From assembly GCF_021390155.1 (NCBI RefSeq), contig NZ_CP089985.1:5473501-5537500 (forward strand): a DNA stretch of 64,000 nt. The letters are read 5' to 3'. Each line of letters opens with the position of its first letter. Position 1 is the first letter of the stretch. The notes beneath the pieces were generated by a model. It saw only the letters and a list, made by a program, of their open reading frames with translations. It searched no databases and was not told where the DNA came from. The position numbers and the translations under genes are program-made. Source of the stretch: Pseudomonas sp. HN11 (GTDB lineage: Bacteria; Pseudomonadota; Gammaproteobacteria; Pseudomonadales; Pseudomonadaceae). Positions 58,134-64,000 of the stretch are shown here, in pieces.

Positions 58134-58661
58134 ATGAGCTACAGCAAGATTCCGGCTGGCAAAGACCTGCCGAACGACATCTACGTCGCCATCGAGATTC
58201 CGGCCAACCACGCGCCGATCAAATACGAAATCGACAAAGACAGCGACTGCCTGTTCGTTGACCGTTTCATGGCCACCCCGATGTTCTACCCGGCCAACTA
58301 CGGTTTCATCCCTAACACCCTGGCCGACGACGGTGACCCCCTCGACGTGCTGGTCGTAACCCCTTACCCAGTTACCCCAGGCTCAGTCATTCGCGCGCGT
58401 CCAGTCGGCATCCTGAACATGACCGACGACGGCGGCGGCGATGCCAAAGTCATCGCAGTGCCACACGACAAGCTGTCCCAGTTGTACGTGGACGTGAAGG
58501 AATACACCGACCTGCCACCCTTGTTGCTAGAGCAGATCAAACACTTCTTCGAGAACTACAAAGATCTCGAAAAAGGCAAATGGGTGAAGATCGACGGTTG
58601 GGGCAACGCAGACGCCGCCCGCGCCGAAATCCTGAAGTCGGTCGCTGCCTACAAAGGCTGA
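58134..58661 (+). CDS. ppa: Inorganic pyrophosphatase
   Basis: 175 residues, family I soluble pyrophosphatase. The catalytic metal-binding motif is [10 protein letters not shown], and [15 protein letters not shown] and IPNTLADDG are conserved. It hydrolyses PPi made in biosynthesis, including the aminoacylation and nucleotidyl transfers of nearby enzymes. It has its own promoter and is followed by a strong terminator. Confidence 0.98.
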   Translation: MSYSKIPAGKDLPNDIYVAIEIPANHAPIKYEIDKDSDCLFVDRFMATPMFYPANYGFIPNTLADDGDPLDVLVVTPYPVTPGSVIRARPVGILNMTDDGGGDAKVIAVPHDKLSQLYVDVKEYTDLPPLLLEQIKHFFENYKDLEKGKWVKIDGWGNADAARAEILKSVAAYKG

Positions 58662-58690
58662 TACCCGCTCCTCATTGCCACGGCAATTGA

Positions 58691-58719
58691 AAAAGCCCCG
58701 ATTATTCGGGGCTTTTTTT
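58691..58719 (+). terminator. Rho-independent terminator after ppa
   Basis: AAGCCCCGA (58693-58701) and TCGGGGCTT (58706-58714) form a 9-bp stem with a 4-5-nt AT loop, followed by seven T. It starts 32 bp after the ppa stop. Confidence 0.9.
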
Positions 58720-58875
58720 GTGGGAAAAATTAAACAACAACTTCAATGTTTTATATAAAGCGTTTAATTTCCACCTGAAGCAGAAGTATCAGGCTACAAC
58801 TAAGCAAAGACCTACAAGCGCCACTCAACGCATGGTTTATTTGATGTATTTTCCCGATCAGTAAGCTCTGTGTTT
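58720..58875 (+). promoter_or_regulatory. AT-rich control region of the LexA/CI-type repressor
   Basis: About 155 bp of unusually AT-rich DNA. ATTAAAC (58729-58735) and GTTTAAT (58762-58768) form an inverted repeat around TTTATATAAAG, a plausible operator and -10 region. Autoregulation is typical for such repressors; binding is not shown. Confidence 0.4.
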
Positions 58876-59652
58876 ATGAATACATCAGGTGATCGTTTAA
58901 AAGCGCTACTGCGGGAAGTGCATCTTTCCGCCTCCGACTTCGCCAAGAACCGCGGCGTCACGCCTCAACACGTGAACAACTGGTTCAAGCGCGGCGTACC
59001 CATGGGCCGACTCAACGAGATAGCAGAACTGCTGTGCATCTCCAGCCGTTGGCTGCGCACCGGCGAAGGCCCCAAACACCCACCGGCCAACTTTCTGCTG
59101 GAAGGCCCGACCACCCGAAAAGGACTGCCTACCACCCGCGAAGGAAGCGGCAAATACCTCACAGGCCCCGCCTGTCCGCCAGAAAAAATCGACGTGGAAA
59201 TCGACCTCCACCCCTCATTCACCTCCACTGAACGCATCCGTATCACCCTGCACACGCTCCAAGCCCTCACCGTAAACCCCGACCGCGCCCTGGGCGCCTA
59301 CATGGTCGATAACAGCATGATCGACATCATCCAACAAGGCGCCACCCTCGCCATTGACCAAGGCCGTACACAAATCATCGACGGCGAGATCTACGCCGTA
59401 GAACACGACGGCATGCTGCGCATCAAATACCTCTACAACCGACCTGGCGGTGGTTTGCGGATGCGTAGCCACAATGCCAGTGAACATCCGGACGAGTACC
59501 TGACGTACGAGCAACGGTTCGAGCAGAACTTCCAGATAGTGGGGTGGGTGTTCTGGTGGTCCACGCTGAATAACCGCAGGCCACCCGTGCCGCTGGATGA
59601 GCATTTATTGGGCTGGGAAGGCTCTAAATCAGATCCTGAGGTGGGCATTTGA
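58876..59652 (+). CDS. LexA/CI-like transcriptional repressor (HTH + S24 peptidase)
   Basis: 258 residues. The N-terminal Cro/CI-type HTH is LREVHLSASDFAKNRGVTPQHVNNWFKRGVP, followed by a linker and an S24 domain. The catalytic Ser is in YMVDNSMIDII and the Lys in DGMLRIKYL. It resembles the pyocin/prophage repressors PrtR and LexA-type regulators that are cleaved when RecA is activated. No prophage or pyocin genes are present in the window, so the target is unknown or lies elsewhere. A GTG six bases upstream (58870) is an alternative start. Confidence 0.85.
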   Translation: MNTSGDRLKALLREVHLSASDFAKNRGVTPQHVNNWFKRGVPMGRLNEIAELLCISSRWLRTGEGPKHPPANFLLEGPTTRKGLPTTREGSGKYLTGPACPPEKIDVEIDLHPSFTSTERIRITLHTLQALTVNPDRALGAYMVDNSMIDIIQQGATLAIDQGRTQIIDGEIYAVEHDGMLRIKYLYNRPGGGLRMRSHNASEHPDEYLTYEQRFEQNFQIVGWVFWWSTLNNRRPPVPLDEHLLGWEGSKSDPEVGI

Positions 59653-59925
59653 GGTGAATGTGGGTATCATGCGCCGCACATTTGGCAGGGGGTGGCTTTG
59701 CGCTATCCACCTTGCCTGGCGAAGCGGAGGAGTTCCCGCGGGTGCCCCTACTATTCAGCCCGACGCAATGTGGGCTGAGCGATTTGAAGGCTGGTGAGGT
59801 TTGTCAAAAACAAGCTGAAGCAGTCCCCGAGAAGCCGGCCACAAGCCGGCTTTTTAATTTCTGCAAGAAACCCAAGTCAATTTCCAACAGGCTGTTGGAC
59901 AATTGAATGACCCAAAGCGGGCGGC
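59653..59925. other. Spacer with terminator and unassigned transcript-like sequence
   Basis: 273 bp between the repressor and the DUF gene. It ends in a good rho-independent terminator (59832-59856) oriented to the plus strand. The GC-rich segment 59660-59830 has no convincing coding frame (an 82-codon frame from 59658 runs through the terminator). It could be the repressor 3' UTR, a remnant gene or a small RNA. Confidence 0.4.
59832..59856 (+). terminator. Rho-independent terminator
   Basis: AAGCCGGC (59832-59839) and GCCGGCTT (59845-59852) flank a 5-nt loop and are followed by TTTTTAATTT. It lies 180 bp after the repressor stop. Confidence 0.85.
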
Positions 59926-60162
59926 TTAGCTAGGCTGCATACACTCCACCGCCCGATCCGCCACCATCTTCGCCATCTCCACTAAATGCATCACCGTCCT
60001 CTGCGGCGCACCCAGCGGTTCCCCGAGCACTTGCGATGTCGCCACCGCACATTGCAGCAACTCCGCCACATGCACCCAAGCATCCTCAAAGCTGAGTTCT
60101 TCGTTGACCGTAAATGGGTTCAGGGCAAGCGGAGAAAGAGAATTCGAAACAGTATTTTCCAT
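59926..60162 (-). CDS. Small DUF3077/DUF6124-like protein
   Basis: 78 residues. The core SFEDAWVHVAELLQCAVATSQVLGEPLGAPQRTVMHLVEMAKMVADRAVECMQ resembles the short DUF3077/DUF6124 proteins that occur in many paralogous copies in fluorescent pseudomonads (a hedge between two similar families). No function is known. GGAG lies eight bases ahead of the ATG at 60162. Convergent with the repressor gene. Confidence 0.6.
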   Translation of the reverse strand: MENTVSNSLSPLALNPFTVNEELSFEDAWVHVAELLQCAVATSQVLGEPLGAPQRTVMHLVEMAKMVADRAVECMQPS

Positions 60163-60399
60163 GGCACAACTCCAATTAAAAGTGTGTACCAATCGAATCC
60201 GGGCGACTAAACCCGATCACTGAATAAGCAGTGACGATCCGCAGCCTAGTCACGCACTCCCGCTGGCGCAATGCGGTTGGATTCTCTCGGAAACGTCCTT
60301 CAAATGAAAGGGACTGATGCTGCTGGCCCCCCCCAACTATTGTCACCTCTGAGTTGACGGTATTACCGGTTTCACCCGATTTATCCCCCAACTCCCACC

Positions 60400-61096
60400 C
60401 ATTAATCTGTGCCCATGTTGAACGCAACGCCCAACCCACCTAAACAAAAAAGGATTCAACCATGAGCACTCCAACCTACAACCGCCTCAACAAAGACGAC
60501 GCCATTGTTCTGCTGGTCGACCACCAGACCGGTCTGATCTCCCTGGTGCAGGACTTCTCGCCCAACGAGTTCAAGAACAACGTGTTGGCCCTGGCCGACC
60601 TGGCCAAGTTTTTCAACCTGCCGACCATCCTCACCACCAGCTTCGAGCAAGGCCCGAATGGCCCGCTGGTGCCGGAGCTGAAAGAGATGTTTCCGGACGC
60701 GCCGTATATCGCCCGCCCTGGTCAGATCAATGCGTGGGACAACGAAGATTTCGTCAAGGCGATCAAGGCCACTGGCCGTAAGCAGATCATCATTGCCGGT
60801 GTGGTCACGGATGTGTGCGTAGCGTTCCCGACCTTGTCGGCGCTGGCGGAAGGGTTTGAGGTGTTTGTGGTGACCGACGCGTCGGGCACGTTCAATACCA
60901 CGGTGCAGCAGGCGGCGTGGAGCCGGATGACGCAAGCGGGTGCGCAGCTGATGAACTGGTTCTCGGTGGCGTGTGAGTTGCACCGCGACTGGCGCAACGA
61001 TATTGAAGGCCTGGGGAATCTGTTGTCCCAGCGTATCCCTAACTATCGCAACTTGATGAATGGTTACTCGGCGCTGACGGCGCGTAAGGACTAACT
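60400..61096. repeat. Direct repeat, copy 1 (ycaC-like gene and leader)
   Basis: 697 bp, matching 62977-63673 except at two positions (T60585/C63162 and C61074/T63651), both silent. It covers 62 bp of leader and the whole coding region. Beyond both ends the sequences are related but clearly diverged. Confidence 0.95.
60462..61094 (+). CDS. ycaC: Isochorismatase-family hydrolase (YcaC-like), copy 1
   Basis: 210 residues. Cysteine-hydrolase/isochorismatase fold: D20 in IVLLVDHQTGL, and C119 in IIIAGVVTDVCVAFPTLSAL are the expected catalytic Asp and Cys; the Lys is in the conserved mid-region. YcaC proteins have no firmly known substrate. The product is identical in sequence to that of the gene at 63039-63671. 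AGGA precedes the ATG. A terminator follows at 61114-61140. Confidence 0.9.
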   Translation: MSTPTYNRLNKDDAIVLLVDHQTGLISLVQDFSPNEFKNNVLALADLAKFFNLPTILTTSFEQGPNGPLVPELKEMFPDAPYIARPGQINAWDNEDFVKAIKATGRKQIIIAGVVTDVCVAFPTLSALAEGFEVFVVTDASGTFNTTVQQAAWSRMTQAGAQLMNWFSVACELHRDWRNDIEGLGNLLSQRIPNYRNLMNGYSALTARKD

Positions 61097-61113
61097 ACAC
61101 TGATACATTCAAC

Positions 61114-61140
61114 AAGCCTGCTTTGAAAGCAGGCTTTTTT
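61114..61140 (+). terminator. Rho-independent terminator after ycaC copy 1
   Basis: AAGCCTGC (61114-61121) pairs with GCAGGCTT (61129-61136), extendable by TTT/AAA, followed by six T. The corresponding terminator after copy 2 (63691-63718) has the same stem but a different loop and flanks. Confidence 0.9.
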
Positions 61141-61143
61141 GAT

Positions 61144-62076
61144 TTAGAACGACCTGCCCGTCAGCATTTGGTCCATCACACTATCCAGTTTTACGAGTGC
61201 CTCGTCGCGCCTTGCGCCAGACATACCAGCAATATTTTGCAGCTTCCATTGCACCGCAGGCAGTTGATCAACTCCTGTCAGGGCATGCAGTGCCCAATCA
61301 GGCTTTCCACGCTTAAGCGAGAGCAAAAAAGCTGCGTCTCTCTCGCTGAACTGCTGCTGTATCGCTACAAGTAACGATTGCCTTGTGGCCTCCAGTTGCT
61401 CAAGTGTAACCACCTCACGGGTCATGCCTGCGAACTCGGCCTTGAATATGTCTGCGAGCGGTTTCCAGCGTGGAGCGAGCAGCTCACCCATGGGTCTTCG
61501 ATGGCTTATCAGATACACCAGAAAGCCCTCAAAGATTTCACGCGTCAAACCTTCCTCGCGAAGCAACAGCATCACGTCAAAAAGATCCCGTGGATGTTGC
61601 CGATCTAATGCAGCGCAGATTTTTCCACCATACAGATCGGGCATCGAAACGACCGCAATAGAGGCAAACCCGAATTCATCTTCAACCAATGCCACTACAT
61701 CACGCTCTTGCGGCGCATGAACGGTGCCACGAATAACAGGAGAGACCTCGATCTTGATCTGAGCCAGCGGGTTTCTGACCAGCACCCGCAGCTCATCATC
61801 ACGATTCACCTGAACAGTCGCTACCAGCCGTGGCGAACCTCGCTCTATTGCATTCGCAATCCGCTGGAGCGCCCGACGAACACCGCTCAATGCCTGCTTG
61901 CGATCAGAGTCGGGCAGGTACACCAAGTCTATATCCACCGACAGCCGAGGCAGGTTGCGCACAAACAGGTTGATGGCCGTCCCTCCTTTGAGCGCAAAAC
62001 ATCGCTCTGCCGCTACGTAAGGGATGACCTGTACCAACAAACGAACCTGCGCGGCATAACGGGCATCAAGAACCAC
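61144..62076 (-). CDS. AbiEii-type nucleotidyltransferase toxin
   Basis: 310 residues with the GTG start at 62076. The minimal nucleotidyltransferase signature is LKGGTAINLFVRNLPRLSVDIDLVYL (GG followed by DxD). SMPDLYGGKICAALDRQHPRDLFDVMLLL is a second conserved AbiEii/AbiGii element. AbiEii toxins are type IV-like toxin components used in phage abortive infection. I chose GTG 62076 because GGAGAG lies about 8 bases upstream and it overlaps the antitoxin stop by 11 bp; the frame is open to 62127. It converges on ycaC copy 1. Confidence 0.85.
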   Translation of the reverse strand: MVLDARYAAQVRLLVQVIPYVAAERCFALKGGTAINLFVRNLPRLSVDIDLVYLPDSDRKQALSGVRRALQRIANAIERGSPRLVATVQVNRDDELRVLVRNPLAQIKIEVSPVIRGTVHAPQERDVVALVEDEFGFASIAVVSMPDLYGGKICAALDRQHPRDLFDVMLLLREEGLTREIFEGFLVYLISHRRPMGELLAPRWKPLADIFKAEFAGMTREVVTLEQLEATRQSLLVAIQQQFSERDAAFLLSLKRGKPDWALHALTGVDQLPAVQWKLQNIAGMSGARRDEALVKLDSVMDQMLTGRSF

Positions 62077-62830
62077 TGGCAAAACTCTCCGGCACGGTGA
62101 TGAGGAACTCTTTATCGAGTCGACCACCCCGGATGATTTGGCGCTTGCCTTTACCTAGATCGATCATGGACGGATCTATGCGTTCATACCATGCGTGCCC
62201 TGCGTTTCGCGCCAGCAGGAGGAAAACACGTTTGACGCGAATGGAGTTGCACGCCTCAAGCAACCGCTGCAGTCGCCTGGGACTCAACGAGCCCAAGCCG
62301 CTGAGCACATCGACCACGCTGCTGAAGAGCTGCTCGTTGGCGCTTTGATGAATCAACTCGAGTACAGCGCGTTCCGGGGTGGAGATTTTTAACTCAAACC
62401 GGCTGTAAGGAACCTGGAAAACTTGTAACGCCATATCTTCCATTGCAGCAAATAGTCCACCAGGAAAGAAGTTCACATCGACTTCCCAAGGGTACTTGCG
62501 GAACCAGCCCGCAAGCGCGGCTCCCGGGATTCCAAAAAGATCGATAACCTGCTTTCCGAAGGTGAGGTAATGGCTGTAGCCGGCCAAACTCAGCGCGGTC
62601 GCACCGCCCGGCCAAATCTGAACCGGCGCCGCTTGCTGCAACGCAAATATGCCGCCCTGCCAATCTATATCGTCGCCGCAGCGCTTCCATGCGCCATGGC
62701 CCACACGCTCCACCCAGCCACTGCGCTGGTATTTTTGGATCAGGCTGGGGCCTATCTCGTGCTCATGTAGCCAGGCTTGCGTGGCAATGCAACCCGGTAC
62801 CCAGTCGGCTAACAAGCGGTTTATTTTCAT
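62066..62830 (-). CDS. AbiEi-type antitoxin/transcriptional regulator
   Basis: 254 residues. The N-terminal segment LLADWVPGCIATQAWLHEHEIGPSLIQKYQRSGWVERVGHGAWKR is a winged-helix domain of the AbiEi kind, followed by the C-terminal antitoxin domain (VQIWPGGATALSLAGYSHYLTFGKQVIDLFG, ISTPERAVLELIHQSANEQLFSSVVDVLSGLGSLSPRRLQRLLEAC). AbiEi proteins neutralise AbiEii and repress their own operon. First gene of the two-gene unit. GC is below the core average. Confidence 0.85.
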   Translation of the reverse strand: MKINRLLADWVPGCIATQAWLHEHEIGPSLIQKYQRSGWVERVGHGAWKRCGDDIDWQGGIFALQQAAPVQIWPGGATALSLAGYSHYLTFGKQVIDLFGIPGAALAGWFRKYPWEVDVNFFPGGLFAAMEDMALQVFQVPYSRFELKISTPERAVLELIHQSANEQLFSSVVDVLSGLGSLSPRRLQRLLEACNSIRVKRVFLLLARNAGHAWYERIDPSMIDLGKGKRQIIRGGRLDKEFLITVPESFASGS

Positions 62831-62866
62831 AAAAAATAAGAACCTATAAGTTGATATTTCCTATAA
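62821..62866 (-). promoter_or_regulatory. Candidate AbiE promoter/operator
   Basis: TTATTTT (62821-62827) and AAAATAA (62833-62839) form an inverted repeat over the start codon. CCTATAA repeats directly at 62843-62849 and 62860-62866. The region is very AT-rich. AbiEi-type autoregulators bind repeats in this kind of position; binding is not demonstrated. Confidence 0.45.
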
Positions 62867-62976
62867 ATATTAAACCATCTGAACTGTAACGCTCGCAATG
62901 AGTAACAGGTTCGCAACTGTCTCGTTCAGGTTGACGGTAAGACATATCGCAACCGATTTATCACTCGAGGATCAAG

Positions 62977-63673
62977 CATTAATCTGTGCCCATGTTGAAC
63001 GCAACGCCCAACCCACCTAAACAAAAAAGGATTCAACCATGAGCACTCCAACCTACAACCGCCTCAACAAAGACGACGCCATTGTTCTGCTGGTCGACCA
63101 CCAGACCGGTCTGATCTCCCTGGTGCAGGACTTCTCGCCCAACGAGTTCAAGAACAACGTGCTGGCCCTGGCCGACCTGGCCAAGTTTTTCAACCTGCCG
63201 ACCATCCTCACCACCAGCTTCGAGCAAGGCCCGAATGGCCCGCTGGTGCCGGAGCTGAAAGAGATGTTTCCGGACGCGCCGTATATCGCCCGCCCTGGTC
63301 AGATCAATGCGTGGGACAACGAAGATTTCGTCAAGGCGATCAAGGCCACTGGCCGTAAGCAGATCATCATTGCCGGTGTGGTCACGGATGTGTGCGTAGC
63401 GTTCCCGACCTTGTCGGCGCTGGCGGAAGGGTTTGAGGTGTTTGTGGTGACCGACGCGTCGGGCACGTTCAATACCACGGTGCAGCAGGCGGCGTGGAGC
63501 CGGATGACGCAAGCGGGTGCGCAGCTGATGAACTGGTTCTCGGTGGCGTGTGAGTTGCACCGCGACTGGCGCAACGATATTGAAGGCCTGGGGAATCTGT
63601 TGTCCCAGCGTATCCCTAACTATCGCAACTTGATGAATGGTTACTCGGCGTTGACGGCGCGTAAGGACTAACT
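62977..63673. repeat. Direct repeat, copy 2 (ycaC-like gene and leader)
   Basis: Second copy of the 697-bp repeat described at 60400-61096, offset 2577 bp. It has the same orientation. The upstream flank shares short motifs (GTTGACGGTA, CGATTTATC) with copy 1 at similar but not identical spacing. Confidence 0.95.
63039..63671 (+). CDS. ycaC: Isochorismatase-family hydrolase (YcaC-like), copy 2
   Basis: 210 residues, identical to copy 1 at protein level (catalytic D20 and C119 present). Only two silent base differences distinguish the coding regions. It has its own diverged upstream region and terminator. The AbiE pair separates it from copy 1. The reason for keeping two identical enzymes is unknown; different promoters would allow different regulation. 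Confidence 0.9.
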   Translation: MSTPTYNRLNKDDAIVLLVDHQTGLISLVQDFSPNEFKNNVLALADLAKFFNLPTILTTSFEQGPNGPLVPELKEMFPDAPYIARPGQINAWDNEDFVKAIKATGRKQIIIAGVVTDVCVAFPTLSALAEGFEVFVVTDASGTFNTTVQQAAWSRMTQAGAQLMNWFSVACELHRDWRNDIEGLGNLLSQRIPNYRNLMNGYSALTARKD

Positions 63674-63690
63674 CAATCGCTGCACACACT

Positions 63691-63718
63691 AAGCCTGCCT
63701 TAAAACGCAGGCTTTTTT
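63691..63718 (+). terminator. Rho-independent terminator after ycaC copy 2
   Basis: AAGCCTGC (63691-63698) and GCAGGCTT (63707-63714) form an 8-bp stem with an 8-nt loop, followed by six T in all. Confidence 0.9.
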
Positions 63719-63820
63719 GGTTAACTAGCAATGCGCCATTAGCACACTCGCCCTAATTGTGACCGCGCCGCCTCACTACTAAAGTCCTTCGCTTATTTCG
63801 AGCCTCAAGGAAGGACGCTA

Positions 63821-64000
63821 TTGAACACATTAACCAAAGTCGGTCGCTGCCTGGCACTGCTGCCCGTCTTGCTGACCAGCACACCGTCGGTATTGGCCGA
63901 TGAAGAAACACCGGTCGGCGACTGGTCGATTATCTACGGCAGCGGCCGGGCCCATAAAAATGTGATGTATGTGGCCGACCGTACTTCGGTGCTGCCGTCG
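63821..64000 (+). CDS. Exported protein of unknown function (N-terminal fragment)
   Basis: 60 codons, cut by the window end. A TTG start at 63821 has AAGGAAGG directly upstream. The signal peptide (LALLPVLLTSTPSVLADEE, cleavage after ALADE-type motif near residue 27) points to a periplasmic or secreted product. The mature start VGDWSIIYGSGRAHKNVMYVADR is not recognised. Confidence 0.65.
   Translation, partial: MNTLTKVGRCLALLPVLLTSTPSVLADEETPVGDWSIIYGSGRAHKNVMYVADRTSVLPS

Noticed and set aside
59658..59906. 82-codon plus-strand frame after the repressor
   Set aside because: It runs through a strong rho-independent terminator at 59832-59856, has no clear ribosome-binding site and no recognisable similarity.
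60400..63673. Composite transposon flanked by insertion sequences
   Set aside because: The flanking direct repeats encode a hydrolase, not a transposase, and have no terminal inverted repeats or target-site duplications that I could find.

Overview
The window is about 64 kb of a chromosome from the Pseudomonas fluorescens group. The protein sequences, the high GC of the core genes, the scattered REP/REPIN palindromes and the gene order all fit. From memory, the order amn - acyl-CoA dehydrogenase - ladS - thiD - thiE - hemL ... leuS - lptE - holA ... lipA - lipB - dacA - rlpA - mltB - rodA - mrdA ... ubiX - mpl ... eatR - exaC - eutBC ... ppa matches the PA3970-PA4031 block of P. aeruginosa. 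No rRNA, tRNA, CRISPR array or insertion sequence was seen.

Layout. (1) 1-8.1 kb: partial amn, an AidB-like acyl-CoA dehydrogenase and ladS on the minus strand; then thiD-thiE-hemL and a Sel1-type secreted protein on the plus strand. (2) 8.1-22.7 kb: a DUF1820 gene, miaB, the phoH-ybeY-corC-lnt run, an ElyC-like protein, leuS-lptE-holA, arfA, a lipoprotein lytic transglycosylase and an LD-carboxypeptidase. (3) 22.8-34.3 kb, all minus strand: the cell-elongation and peptidoglycan cluster (proA-nadD-rsfS-rlmH-mrdA-rodA-mltB-rlpA-dacA) followed by ybeD-lipB-lipA for lipoate. (4) 34.4-43.5 kb: alkyladenine glycosylase, a DedA-PAP2 fusion, a LON-domain protein, a CidA/CidB-type pair, MaoC, a MORN-repeat/C13-peptidase lipoprotein, an atypical SDR, a small lipoprotein, ubiX and mpl. 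(5) 43.75-48.1 kb: a lower-GC two-gene cassette of unknown function (a 1061-residue and a 343-residue protein) placed between two core genes. (6) 48.2-55.8 kb: a complete ethanolamine catabolic unit: sigma-54 activator, aldehyde dehydrogenase, permease and EutBC, with a recognisable -24/-12 promoter. (7) 55.9-58.7 kb: GNAT, DedA, MtfA-like and ppa. (8) 58.9-64 kb: an accessory region with a LexA/CI-type repressor, a small DUF protein, two almost identical ycaC-like hydrolase genes flanking an AbiE-type toxin-antitoxin pair, and the start of an exported protein.

The most interesting points are the two-gene cassette at 43.8-48.1 kb, the pair of ycaC copies (two silent differences over 697 bp, with diverged but related flanks) enclosing the AbiE module, the MORN-C13 protease lipoprotein, and an arfA gene whose stop codon lies inside an mRNA hairpin. 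All functional calls come from reading the sequence and from family knowledge; no database search was run.
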